DNA of 64,000 nt, taken from assembly GCA_034231615.1 (NCBI GenBank), contig CM067318.1:34629382-34693381 (forward strand), given 5' to 3'. Origin of the DNA: Meghimatium bilineatum (Eukaryota; Mollusca; Gastropoda; Stylommatophora; Philomycidae). The notes below the pieces were generated by a model. The model saw only the letters and a list, made by a program, of their open reading frames with translations. It did not search any database and was not told where the DNA came from. Every line of letters starts with the position of its first letter. Position 1 is the stretch's first letter. Positions 1-10,892 of the stretch are shown here, piece after piece. The translations under genes and the position numbers were made by a program.

Positions 1-360
1 AAATGTGTTCTTACCAATCTAGTTTATTCTAATTTGCGACATTCAAGGTTGTCAACAATTGTTTTACAAATATTCTACTCTGTGTTCATCCATTCTCAAA
101 CTAATTCTTTTGCAATATTTTATGCTCTACTATCATTCTGTTGTTTCGGTCACGGCTGGTTGAATATTCACGCTAACTAGCTCCGTCAATAACCCAGTCT
201 GGTCAACACCGACTAACAATTATTTTCTTACTGTGTTTAATTTTTTCTTCTTTATTTTTTATAAGTAATATCTGAGCAAAACAAGGACAGCTGACTTTAG
301 TATTATACTTAGTCAATTTTTCGTGCCCGACTCTTGACAAGACCGACAGTCTGTCACAGG

Positions 361-828
361 TTATTGTGTAATATATAGAATATTGTATGTGTGAATGTGA
401 TTCACTTACTGTACACGTGTTATTGTGTAATATAGTGAATATTGTATGTGTGAATGTGATTCACGTACTGTACACTTGTTATTGTGTAATATAGTGAATA
501 TTGTATGTGTGAATGCGATTCACTTACTGTACACGTGTTATTGTGGAATATAGGGAATATTGTATGTGTGAATGTGATTCACTTACTGTACACGTGTTAT
601 TGTGTAATATAGTGAATATTGTATGTGTGAATGTGATTCACTTACTGTACACGTGTTATTGTGTAATATAGTGAATATTGTATGTGTGAATGTGATTCAC
701 TTACTGTACACGTGTTATTGTGTAATATAGTGAATATTGTATGTGTGAATGTGATTCACTTACTGTACACTTGTTATTGTGTAATATAGAGAATATTTCC
801 AGCGATGGTGTGATTACTTATTGTACAC
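361..828. repeat. 59-bp minisatellite, about 8 copies
   Basis: Units start near 361, 420, 479, 538, 597, 656, 715 and 774, and the last decays after about 800. Each unit contains the short inverted repeat GTGAATGTGATTCAC (6-bp arms, 3-nt loop), and most contain the E-box palindrome CACGTG at the unit boundary. Copies differ by only a few substitutions, so the array is young or homogenised. No open frame runs through it. Confidence 0.95.
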
Positions 829-1009
829 AAGTTGAATCTATCCGTTTCGTATCATTCCATATTTATATGTATTATCTGCTCACTCAGTAATATATATATA
901 TATATATTGTACGTGCATTCGGGGGAAAATTTCTTAATTTCTATGGATAACAATAATTGGTAGCTTATCCTATTCAGGATGATCAATTCCATACGTTGAA
1001 TTTTTTTAA

Positions 1010-1222
1010 TGTGGTGGCGAGGTTATATTCCGCGTCTGTGACGGCCAAGGTTCAATCCTGGGTTCAAATACCCTCCCTCCCCCGCAGGAATGTGTTCACC
1101 AGGACCGTTCAGAAAACAATGGCTAACTACTGATTTCATTGATATTGCTTAGACATAACAACATCCAAAAATGATATGTTAGTAGCTGCATCATCAATAA
1201 GATATGCTACCAATGTTTTTAT
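1010..1222 (+). mobile_element. tRNA-derived SINE, family A, diverged copy
   Basis: It aligns along its length with the copies at 47519-47728 (+) and 18569-18759 (-). Shared landmarks are the cgtctgtgacgg block, a GGTTCAA-type B-box-like stretch near 1050, a 'ccgttcagaaa.caatggc' block and a terminal 'gatatgc.accaa'. The family is described from these three copies only. No target duplication was found for this copy. Confidence 0.7.
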
Positions 1223-1225
1223 ACA

Positions 1226-2270
1226 TTTTGAACAATTATATCTAAGGACATTATTTCCCCCTGCCTCGTGTTAAACGTAGAACCATGTATAAATTAGATA
1301 CTCCACTCTAACATATAATAAATGTCTCTTTGTTGCTTATTGACTCTAGCATGATACGTGTGGGGATGTTAACAACGCTTTTTCTTTTTGCTGGAACTGT
1401 ATTTGTTCATGCTACGTCACTACTTGTGACCCTATTATCTCATTGAAATCAAATGAGGCCAAATCAAATGAAATCCTATTTGTCAGTGTGACAATGAGTG
1501 TAGCACAATTTCTATAGACATATTTTGTGATTGCGGGAAAACAAATAATTTATGAAGCTAGTAGGAGAACAATGAATGCATTATTTTTCTACCTTTCATG
1601 AGTGTTTTTCTTGTGACACATGGGATGAGCAAAAGTCATTTCATACAAAACCTGGTATTTAGTGAAAACAAGCAGAACGTTTTTATGATTCATAGATTAT
1701 ATATAATACTAAATGCGATGGTGATCGTAGCTCTCGGATGCACGAAAGAGCTTTCTAGATATATAGAAAGTTGTGACCAAATAGACATTCATCATTGTCT
1801 TGTGAACATACCCGTCATCAACGAAAGATATTGAGTAATTGAAAGAATAAAAGTCGCTAACATCGTTCTCGTTCTAGTCTCATGATTAACAGTCGCTAAC
1901 ATAGTTCTCGTGCTAGGCTCATGATTAACAGTTAACACGATTTTAAATGTACATCAACGTGGTCCATGTTAGGGCTAATATTAACGTCGTTAACTTAATT
2001 CATACGTAAGCCCTTTATAACGGGACAGAGTCGGCAATTGACCTTGTGTGGTTAGTAAATGACAAGTATTATTGTTCTTACAATTCTTATATTTACATTG
2101 TGTAATTTGGTCAGGTGATGAAGCATTATAACATCGTTCTCGTGCTGGGCTCACGACTATACTGATGTATAAGAACTATACATCAAAGACTATACTGATG
2201 GAAACAGATGCATGTGGAAGAAGAATAGGAGGTGACACGAAAGTATGAATTGAAAATATTAGTAAATTAA
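1226..2270. other. no gene recognised
   Basis: AT-rich sequence without a convincing coding region. A 40-bp motif (cgctaacat.gttctcgt.cta) is duplicated at 1855-1935 and recurs in part near 2130. Confidence 0.5.
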
Positions 2271-2299
2271 AGCGTGATTTATGAGGTTATTGAAAATAT

Positions 2300-2745
2300 T
2301 CGTAAGGATGGCGGGTATTGTACAAGGTCAGTTCTAACAGCACTGAATCGCCTTGCAACTCAAGTAAACAGGTTTTCCGTATTTGACCGACAACATTCCC
2401 TAGAAAAGATCTTGTCAAGACTTTCAACCTGTATACTCGCTAACAAGTCACTTGAGACTGGATCAGTCGAGACAAGGACTATTACAGCAACGAAAATCCC
2501 GTATAAGTGTTGAAGTATCCTCATGACCAAAAACATAGAGCATCCGTTTTCGTACTACAAGGACCCATATGCCTACTTGTTATCATACACAAATTAGAGA
2601 CAGGACATTACTGCTTCAAATAATAGCTTATACAAGAAATTAAAGTAGGCAGCATGAGGATAAATGAAAAAAATTCTTATGGCTCACGGGAATTGAACCA
2701 TGTCCATTTTAGTGCACCATATCGTCTTGCACCTCTAGTAAACAG
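2300..2745 (-). repeat. dispersed repeat, family D, copy 1 (SINE-like)
   Basis: This stretch is similar throughout to 35140-35610. The shared end reads, on the minus strand, as TTCAATTCCCGT followed by an AT-rich tail, which looks like a Pol III B box. The small frames inside it are not conserved between the copies, so they are not genes. It may be a tRNA-derived SINE or a composite of two. Confidence 0.55.
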
Positions 2746-3044
2746 CGGTGAACCTCTTAATGACATCCGAATGTTCTTCGTAGGTACGTCATTTCTGCTG
2801 TCACTATATTTCTTTTGTCTTGTGCTGTTATTGTTCAGGTTCGACAGTGGTAGCACAGTGATGGGATAATAATAGTCTTGTATAGTGCAAATTTAGTGTC
2901 TATGTTTAAATTGTTGTTCTTAAGATTCTTAAGAATATATGTCATCTGTCCTAGGATCTCATATTTTTTGTTTTATATATTTTGTATCTCTTTACTGTTT
3001 TTCATTTTACTCGATATAATGCTTCCTAAGTAAGTGACCTCCTT

Positions 3045-3275
3045 TACCTGTTTAAGAGATTACAGATCAAATGGTTTGCACACATCAGGAGACTACCATC
3101 AGACTGCATACCACATAAACTATGCTACAGATACAGTGAGGGCCGACCACGAAAACGATGGACCACCGAAATAAAAGAGGCGAAACTATTCCACAATATA
3201 CTCAGTACACACGGGGGCCATCTCCAGAAAACTTTTCTACCCCTGACGCTGAAAGGCAACAAAAGCTTTAACGAA
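3045..3275 (+). mobile_element. LINE 3' fragment (ORF2 C-terminal end)
   Basis: Frame-corrected translation gives the usual C-terminal end of a non-LTR retrotransposon polyprotein: an IKWFAHIRRLPSD block, then EGRPRKRWTTEIKEA, then GGHLQKTFLPLT. The same ending occurs in the nested fragment at 11461-11609. The RT core is absent, so this is a 5'-truncated, dead copy. Confidence 0.7.
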
Positions 3276-3344
3276 TACATAAATAGCCTTCGCATCATTT
3301 TACCCTAAATTTTAACTGAATTAAATAGATATTTCACTAGAATT

Positions 3345-3700
3345 AAAGATAAATTCGACTTAATTCACCAGACAATCATGCACAAGACAATAAAATCATA
3401 CACAAGATATTCACATACACGACAATGATACAGAAGCCAATCATGTTCAAGACAATCACAAACTACAATCACACACAAGACATTCATACACAAAACAATC
3501 ACACACTGTACGTACATATGACAATCGCACACAGTGTAGTCTTACATAAGATAATAATGCACAAGACAATCACATACACGACAATCATATAATGACAATC
3601 TTATATACGGAAATCATATACGGACAATCATATATACGGCAATCATATACGGACAATCATATATACGGCAATCATATAAGGACAATCATACATAAAACAT
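3345..3700. repeat. degenerate short tandem repeat (acaatca-tacacaag type)
   Basis: The motif acaatcatacacaag and variants recur every 15-18 bp. The end (3590-3690) is more regular, with acaatcatatatacgg repeated. Confidence 0.75.
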
Positions 3701-5049
3701 GTCTCTCTAATATGCTGAAAATATGATTGTAAATAAGAAGAACCTTCGGGATGTTTGAACATTGATCCAAGAGATTGAGCAAGTGCTACTTTGCCATTCG
3801 CAAAGTTTAATCTTTTGGCACTAGAAAATGAAAGTCGAAAAGCGAAGTTAATAAGTGCAGCAATCAGGTCTTAGATCTTTTATTGATGGCTTCATATAAG
3901 CAAACTACTTCTCCCGCTCACCCATCCTGATTCATTATTAGAGCAAACATCTGCATGCTTGAATACCTGTTTATGCAGTGTAAAACGGTGCAAGTGATGG
4001 ATGAAAATACACTGTCAGTGTTGTATTATATTATCAAAAAATGATCAAGTCCAGATTAAGAGAGATTGTGTGTATGAAGGAGTACAGTCGTGCTCTACAG
4101 AGTACAAACGTAGTTATGAAATGGGAATGTTAGAGTTACTAACATTTTCCTAGCTGAAACCAGAACCAATAGTAATATTGAGATTATGAGATGATAAAAA
4201 CAGGGGCAGACAGGGAACGCACTAGAACAAAGTAGTGTTTCTACTTTGCATGTTTTACTTCTAGGTCTAAATTATGTTGTTTAAAAAAAATTATACTTGG
4301 ATGCTAGAAACCGATGTCTGGATGTTTGGTATAAATTTAAAATAGATTTAATACATGTTTTAACAATTGTTCTAGGTTTTTCTAACGTAGATATTAAAAT
4401 AATGTTAACAACAGTAGAACACAAACGAGTTTAATCTTCCGAGGACCAGAGAACTAGGGTATGTAAGATGAGCTCTACTTGACATCACTTATGTGTCACA
4501 TGTTTTCAAATAAAATAGAAGTGTGACATTTGAAATATTAATCAGTGTTGACATGCGGAGATTTACATTTCTTGGCCGGTTTCAGATCAGATAAAGTCTG
4601 TAAACATGACCACATCTTGACACTTAGAGGTGGGGTCAAAGATAATCAGGACAGATTTTCCTCGTGAGTCAACTTCAGCAAGTTTGTTGGAACAGAACGT
4701 TCTTTGTAAGGATAGACAGGTTTAGCGCAAGATCATGGTATGTTATAAGGATGCCAGAATTCCTATTTGATAGTATTTGTATGTGATCCATCTGTACATG
4801 CATGCATCTATTGTTCAGGAAATTCTTCATGGATTATGTTCATTGTTGCAGTTCGCTTCTGCAGATCTTTTGTCATATTTTCTGCGAGACTGCTGATTGG
4901 TGTATTTATCTGTCAGTTATATATGATTTGTTCCGATTGAACATCATATTGGGCAGGTAGCAGGGCTGATGATTGTATGGATGGACCTGATTGATATCGT
5001 ATTCTTGTCGTTTTTCCACGGTCGACATGGCTACTACGGTTTAGACGTT
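3701..5049. other. no gene recognised
   Basis: Unique-looking AT-rich sequence with no open frame of note, no recognisable element and no repeat structure that I could see. Confidence 0.4.
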
Positions 5050-5185
5050 GGGATAATCTAATCTTGCCTGTGTTGGGTGCAAGAGTGTGCGAAACAAAAA
5101 ATCTAATCTTGCCTCCATTGAGTGTAACAGGATACGAAACAAACAATCTAATCTTGCCTCATTGAGTTTAACAGGATGCTAAACA
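5050..5185. repeat. about 46-bp tandem repeat, 3 copies
   Basis: The block aatctaatcttgcct recurs near 5056, 5099 and 5146, followed each time by a related attgagtgtaacaggata stretch. Confidence 0.7.
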
Positions 5186-5554
5186 AGCTAGTATCCCACC
5201 CAGCAAAAGATGAAAACTGTGCTTCAGTTAGCACCATCACACTGTGGTGAGTCTGGAAATGATGAAGCTGTAGAGCTGGCGAAAAGAAAGGAGGAGACTG
5301 TATACAGAGGATCAATGAATGCTCATATCAGAAGGGAGTTAACAAACCATCTGGCCATTTGGCAACCTGAGCTTGGACTTGTTCGGTGTGCAACGAATAT
5401 GGTCATTGTCTTATTTCCATGCATGTTTTAGGAGATTACTAAGGAAAGTTGGAAGATATGCTGACAACCTGTCATTTGAGAATAAAATTATCATCACTGC
5501 GTAACTCGTCTGACATTCGTAGTGTTGTCTTATATTATATAATCCATATCAAAA

Positions 5555-5775
5555 ATCACTATCAAATAATCCTTAAAAAAATCCCTATCAAATAATCCAT
5601 ATAAAAATCCCTATCAAATAATCTCTATCATAAATTACTATCAAATAATCCTATCAAATAATCCCTATCATAAATTACTATCAAATAATCCTATCAAATA
5701 ATCCCTATCATAAATTACTATCAAATAATCCTATCAAATAATCCCTATAAAAAATTCCTATATAATAATCCCTAT
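5555..5775. repeat. AT-rich tandem repeat (atccctatcaaata type)
   Basis: Motifs atccctatca and aaataatcc alternate with taaattactatc. At 5625-5745 they form a higher unit of about 45 bp repeated nearly three times. Confidence 0.85.
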
Positions 5776-5869
5776 GAGTGACGAAGAGATGCAGGCCAGC
5801 GGCATTGCACCTGTGTTATTTTATGGCAGACTCCTGGTTGATGGGAAACGCTATATGTGTCATCACTAC

Positions 5870-6437
5870 TAATATTCAACAGATCTAACAGAAGAATGAC
5901 AAGAAAGTTGACACACATGTGTGTTTTCTGCACTTCTGATAGTACGTGCTATCCAGGGATACTGAAATACTGGTTTGTTATGCTTCCCAACATGGATTAA
6001 ATATACACACAATCCCCCACCCCACGACCCAGCACAACCATAGCTGTGAGACAACAACAATGTTAAGTTTGTTGTTCGTCCATCACAAGTGATGATGACC
6101 ATTTGTTACATCCACTTTTGAATATTCAAGTAGCGTTATGTCCTTGATTATGAGTTCGTAGATGGCTAATGAGCCCTATTCGAGTTGTAAATATCTTTGG
6201 ACAGTTCGGGCGTAGAATGACCACTGTAGACGGATCTTGGTCTATTCGTGACTTTCTAGCTACTCTCCGCTGTTGGGCTGCAGCATTTTTCCTCTTTTCA
6301 CGAGAAGATGCGCTCTTTTTTATTGTAGAATGCCATGTACATCTATTTTTTACAAGTTCTTCCCATGTATCTTGGTGTATTTCAAAAGCTTTAAGTGAGG
6401 TCTTTAACGAGATATACTCCACTCCTCGAATACTCAA
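5870..6437 (-). mobile_element. LINE 3' fragment with degenerate C-terminal zinc finger
   Basis: On the minus strand, 6437-6126 encodes a 103-residue open stretch typical of the end of a non-LTR polyprotein: SLKAFEIHQDTWEELVKNR, an AAAQQRRVARKSRID basic region, then PNCPKIFTTRIGLISHLRTH. That last block is a C2H2-like finger. The first Cys of its CxxC is replaced (R-P-N-C), so the finger is probably dead. Copies of the same family lie at 17290-17720 (+) and 23262-23552 (-). The part below 6126 is the non-coding 3' tail. The RT domain is missing. Confidence 0.75.
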
Positions 6438-6469
6438 CTAATAATGATCAATTTTTTAAATTATAAAGT

Positions 6470-7290
6470 ATGTTGGATGTCAAGATATACTTTCTCACAG
6501 CTAAAGGGTTTATTTCAGTATGTGGGATGTCAAGATATAATTTCTCTCAGCTAAAGTGTTTTATTTCAGAATGTGGGGTGTCAAGATATACTTTCTCTCA
6601 GCTAAAGGGATTATTTCAGTATGTGGGATGTCAAGATATACTTTCTCTCAGCTAAAGTGTTTTATTTCAGTATGTGGGATGTCAAGATATACTTTCTCTC
6701 AGCTAAAGTGTTTTATTTCAGTATGTGGGATGTCAAGATATACTTTCTCACAGCTAAAGTGTTTTATTTCAGTATGTGGGATGTCAAGATATACTTTCTC
6801 ACAGCTAAAGGGTTTATTTCAGTATGTGGGATGTCAAGATATACTTTCTCTCAGCTAAAGTGTTTTATTTCAGTATGTGGGATGTCAAGATATACTTTCT
6901 CACAGCTAAAGTGTTTTATTTCAGTATGTGGGATGTCAAGATATACTTTCTCTCAGCTAAAGTGATTATTTCAGTATGTGGGATGTCAAGATATACTTTC
7001 TCACAGCTAAAGTGTTTTATTTCAGTATGTGGGATGTCAAGATATACTTTCTCTCAGCTAAAGGGATTATTTCAGTATGTGGGATGTCAAGATATACTTT
7101 CTCACAGCTAAAGTGTTTTATTTCAGTATGTGGGATGTCAAGATATACTTTCTCTCAGCTAAAGTGTTTTATTTCAGTATGTGGGATGTCAAGATATACT
7201 TTCTCACAGCTAAAGTGTTTTATTTCAGTATGTGGGATGTCAAGATATACTTTCTCACAGCTAAAGGGTTTATTTCAGTATGTGGGATGT
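6470..7290. repeat. 51-bp minisatellite, about 16 copies
   Basis: Units begin TATGTGGGATGTCAAG and end TTTTATTTCAG, with 50- or 51-bp lengths (gtgttttattt versus gggtttattt). Each unit holds two stretches shaped like 3' splice sites, ACTTTCTCTCAG and GTTTTATTTCAG, preceded by a ctaaag that could act as a branch site. The mixed unit lengths break any frame, so the several 60-127 residue open frames across it are not genes. Confidence 0.95.
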
Positions 7291-7309
7291 CGTGTACGAA
7301 GACCATTCC

Positions 7310-8545
7310 ATTACCACCCTGTGTGCCCCTATGTCCCAAACATAATTTATTCCGTATGAGCCGTGTTAGGTAACGGCGATGGTCGAATTAGACTCAAAGT
7401 TGATACACCTTCCTAAACGTTGTGCTGCTTTGGGATTTGATATGTACATTTCTCAAGCACTTGCATTCGTCCGCTTGAGATAGTCTTACAATCCATCGCA
7501 AGGGATGGTCTGTGTATTTTGACTCTTCGCCATTGCGTATATTACTCAAAGAGGTAGGTAGAATACGAATCTCCGATGAGGAGCTTCGCAGTGGGCCCTT
7601 GGGTACTGAACCCATTTCTCTCTGTATGAGCCTTGTTGGACAATGGCTGACAGTCGAGTTGAGGTTGATTTGTAGTGTCGTTAGAGACCTACGCCCTCCT
7701 AGATGTTGCCGACAGTGTCCAGAGTTCGAGTCTCAACACTACTTTGATCACACAATTGAACAATGCACTCCAAGACATTTGTTCCATGCTTATCATGTGT
7801 GTAATGGACAGCTGTATTCAAACCTTTTTGCCATACCCAGAAGTGCATGTTCAATTGGGCGTATCCAGTACTTGAGTCATAACTCCTACTTTGAATGAGG
7901 TCAATTGTGATGGGGCATGTGGGCTTCTGTGTGTTCTCGAGCATGAACAGCAGTTCCACCTGTAGGTCTCGTGCTGGACTATTGTAACGTCGCTGACACT
8001 GAATTGATTCATACACTACGCTGCCCTCTAGCGTGTTACCTTTTCCAGAATATGGTGTGTACTCAAAAGATCATCGTATGCTAGGGACATTGACGTTGGT
8101 CGCCCCTCCAATGTTTCTACTTTTTAAGCCGCCAGAGACGGAATGTACAGATGCCTTGCATCAGTGTGTGCGGACAGTGAGACTGGATGTAATGACGTAG
8201 AGGTTTCGGAGATATTTCCTGTCTCTCTCTGCAGGCAAGTATCATTCCATCTACATAATCCAGATCTGTGCACACGAGCCTAAAAGTGTTAGCCAGGAAT
8301 ACAGAAAGAGAAGCTGTATTTATGTTTCCATGGTGCACCACGGGGATGTACTTTTCGTGTTTATTTGCTAACCCTAGGTCCGCAAGAAAAGATTGCGAGA
8401 CCATTAGTACTCCAGCAAGAGGTGGTAAGCTTAGTTTGTCAGAAAACGTAGCAGAATATTATATTTTTGTCGGACTTGGAAACATATTAAGGCACGTTCG
8501 GGTTTTTCTGAGACAGCAGTGTGATCGATACTTGAGGACGAAGCC
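7310..8545. other. no gene recognised; contains dispersed repeat fragments
   Basis: Base composition is more even than in the surroundings, and several frames of about 100 codons are open on both strands, but none resembles a known protein. A motif starting tatgagcc.tgtta recurs at 7355 and 7626. The section 7590-7760 belongs to dispersed family F, listed separately. Confidence 0.4.
7590..7760 (+). repeat. dispersed repeat, family F (tRNA-like SINE candidate)
   Basis: It matches the minus strand of 56840-57290 in the same order: gggtactgaaccc..tttctctctg, then a gagccttgttgga block, then gtgtcgtt, and finally AGTTCGAGTCTC, which fits a Pol III B box. In the other copy TAGCCGAGGTG fits an A box. 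Confidence 0.5.
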
Positions 8546-8549
8546 GAAG

Positions 8550-8590
8550 TGATTGTGAGGTGTGAGGTGTGAGGTGTGAGGTGTGAGGTG
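8550..8590. repeat. 7-bp tandem repeat (gtgaggt)n
   Basis: The unit tgtgagg is repeated about five times. Confidence 0.9.
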
Positions 8591-8599
8591 ACTTATAAA

Positions 8600-8900
8600 C
8601 AGCAAAGATGTAATTCGCGAACAGAGTTGAATCCCATGGCAAAATTATTATTTCCAAATCCATCATCTGATGGCATTCTCATAACTCTTATTCGTTTACA
8701 AGGACACAGTAGACTGAATAAGCACATGCATAGATTGCGGCTGCCTGCTACACCACTGTACACCAATAGAACCGATGAACAGATGTCGGCACATAGACAG
8801 ATTGCAGAACTGTGCCCAGTTTTAACAATTGAGAAATACATAAATGTCCAATGCCGCATCATCGCAACTGAATATTTACAACTAAAGAAGAACGCTAGAC
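8600..8900 (+). mobile_element. decayed LINE C-terminal fragment (RNase H-type LINE)
   Basis: The open frame contains I-RLQGHSRLNKHMHRLRL, then a T-DEQMSAHRQIAELCPVL block. This is laid out like the region after RNase H in I/Jockey-like LINEs (TGH-RLN-HM ... QT-EH-L--CP). The usual Cys residues are absent and the preceding RNase H domain is not seen. The 141-codon frame on the opposite strand (8593-9018) is treated as a shadow. Confidence 0.5.
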
Positions 8901-9119
8901 AACCGCCATATAGTTCATCTAAAAGAAGTGTTTGAATATAGAGACATCTAGCGAACAAAAGAACTCCAGGCAGCAATATATAGTTCATCGAGAAGCTGTT
9001 TTGACATGTTACCAACACAATATAGAAAAGAATATATACAAAACATATTTATCTTATTTTAAAAAAAATAAGTGTATTAATTTAGAGAAAGTATATTTCC
9101 AGTAGCAATAAATCTTTTG

Positions 9120-9265
9120 CGCTAAGCTGTCGCCGCGACGTGTACAGGAATAATTTTTTATTGCACCTCCGAAAGATAAAAATCCCAACCGCAGATTGAA
9201 CCCGAGACCTCAGGAATTTGAGGCCGGCGTTCTAGCCGTACGGCAACACGCTCCACCAATTCATA
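9120..9265 (-). mobile_element. tRNA-derived SINE, family B
   Basis: On the minus strand it reads as a tRNA head: GTTGCCGTACGGCTAGAACG (A-box region) and GGGTTCAATC (B box), then a tail shared with 35650-35872. The tRNA relationship is read from the box spacing; no intact tRNA fold was tested. Confidence 0.65.
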
Positions 9266-9801
9266 ACCCTGAAACACTTGTCTGCATAACATCAGCAATT
9301 ATCGAAATCAATGTCATGTATGCAACATGCTTCAAATACTAATTGTGCTATGTACAAAAGTACACGAGCATATTCTTGGCTGTATTTGTGCTCATTGCTA
9401 GGATTTGTTAACGTGTACTATGGACATTAGTAAATGAACATTTCGATTATACGAGAAATTGTTGATCTTAATGACTTATCTTCAGAAAAGGGAAGTTACA
9501 AGACCTGAAGACATCAAGCGAAATCGATGCAAGGAAATGAAATGGCGAGAAAATGAGGATAAATTGTGAGACAATTAAATTAATGAAATTTATAATAGAT
9601 GGAATTCTCTGAAGAAAACAATATCGCCCATGTTGTTTCATCATTTTATAATCATAACATACGCATCATAATATTTTATCACGATTTGTCAAGAAGTTTG
9701 AATTTGTATTATGGGTAGTCACCATAACTCAGTGAATGTTTAATTTGTCTTCATTATTTCTTAATTCTTGATTAGGAACCAACATCAGGACACAACACAG
9801 C
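9266..9801. other. no gene recognised
   Basis: AT-rich sequence with no open frame of note and no repeat that I could identify. Confidence 0.4.
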
Positions 9802-9965
9802 CAGGGCCGGATTTAGACTTGATAAGGCCCTGAGCAATTTCAGATATGGGGGCCTTTACCGATTAAGAATATATAGATAATGAAATTTTAAAAAATTTAA
9901 GGGCCCCTAAGAAAGTGGGGGCCCTAAGCTATAGCATGTTTAGCTTATAGGTAAATTCGGCACTG
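9802..9965. mobile_element. hAT-type MITE, copy 1
   Basis: The left end is CAGGGCCGGATTTA and the right end, reverse complemented, is CAGTGCCGAATTTA, giving 14-bp terminal inverted repeats with two mismatches. The flanking octamers aacacagc (9794-9801) and tatacagt (9966-9973) agree at 5 of 8 positions, as expected of an old 8-bp target duplication. It is a non-autonomous element of the same family as the one starting at 10030. Confidence 0.8.
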
Positions 9966-10029
9966 TATACAGTACATTCCCAGAAGTGCTTCGTTCTCCG
10001 TTCCAGCTTTAATTCAAGAGTATGCAGAC

Positions 10030-10194
10030 CAGTGCCGGATTTAGGCTTGACAAGGCCCTAAGTTATTTGAGATATATAGTCCTTTATAAGTCCAGATATT
10101 ATATGTCAGTGACAAATATGATTTGTTTGTGGGAACCAAAGAAAGTGGGGCCCTGAGCTATAGCTTGTTTAGCTTATAGGTAAACCCTGCGCTG
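10030..10194. mobile_element. hAT-type MITE, copy 2, with perfect 8-bp target duplication
   Basis: Starts CAGTGCCGGATTTA and ends taaaccctgcgctg. The octamer ATGCAGAC occurs exactly at 10022-10029 and 10195-10202. An 8-bp duplication with CAG...CTG ends is the signature of hAT transposition. The internal sequence (tgacaaggccct, gtggggccctgagctatagc) matches copy 1, 65 bp upstream. No transposase is encoded. Confidence 0.92.
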
Positions 10195-10202
10195 ATGCAG
10201 AC

Positions 10203-10765
10203 TCAAAACCCAGTAAAATGCTAACCATGTGATCCCCGAATCTACCCAATGAGTACTTTTCCTGAAATGATGACGTTCTAAGACGAAACTCTGTTACGTC
10301 TCTGCAGATTTCTGTATTGCTGCTTTTTCTCTGCATGCTGAATCTGTCTACAAAATTTTTGCCGTGTAGATCAAATGTTTTAAGGTCGTATGAAAGTGAT
10401 CAATTTATCTATTACCGGAAGTTTTTAACTTCATAAAACCGTCTTTACAATTTAATATCTGACAGTGGATATGTTATTTTCATGAAATTGTCTCTACAAT
10501 TAAATATCTGACATTGGTTATGCTAACTTTTAGTTTTATAAAGCATTTCTGAGTGACAACAACAGTTCCTGTTAAAATTTCGTTGTATTGTTATTTTAAG
10601 AAAGGAAACCGAAATATGCTGAGTATGTATTTACGCCAATGAGCGTGTGCACCAGGGACGTGAGGCTTCATGCTCAAAGGGAACAAGGTTAATGTGGGCA
10701 ATTAGGGTTCAAAAGAGATATGCTAACTTTATGTTACCTTTACTTCAATCTCTATTATTTTGCCC
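10203..10765. other. no gene recognised
   Basis: AT-rich. A motif of about 60 bp (aatttaatatctgacagtgg-tatg) is repeated at 10450 and 10498. Confidence 0.4.
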
Positions 10766-10892
10766 CAATATAGTCAATATAGTCAATATAGTCAATATAG
10801 TCAATATAGGCAATATAGTCAATATAGTCAATATAGTCAATATAGTCAATATAGTCAATATAGTCAATATAGTCAATATAGTCAATATAGTC
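10766..10892. repeat. 9-bp tandem repeat (caatatagt)14
   Basis: Fourteen units, one with caatatagg. Because nine is a multiple of three the array is open as (NIV)n and (LTI)n on the two strands; these frames carry no other evidence of coding. Confidence 0.97.

Noticed and set aside
7512..7898. 128-codon plus-strand frame as a host gene
   Set aside because: It covers a dispersed repeat (family F), overlaps a similar open frame on the other strand, and has no known domain.
8593..9018. 141-codon minus-strand frame
   Set aside because: It overlaps a LINE-like reading on the plus strand, has no recognisable domain, and its Cys/Leu-rich composition is what such antisense gives.
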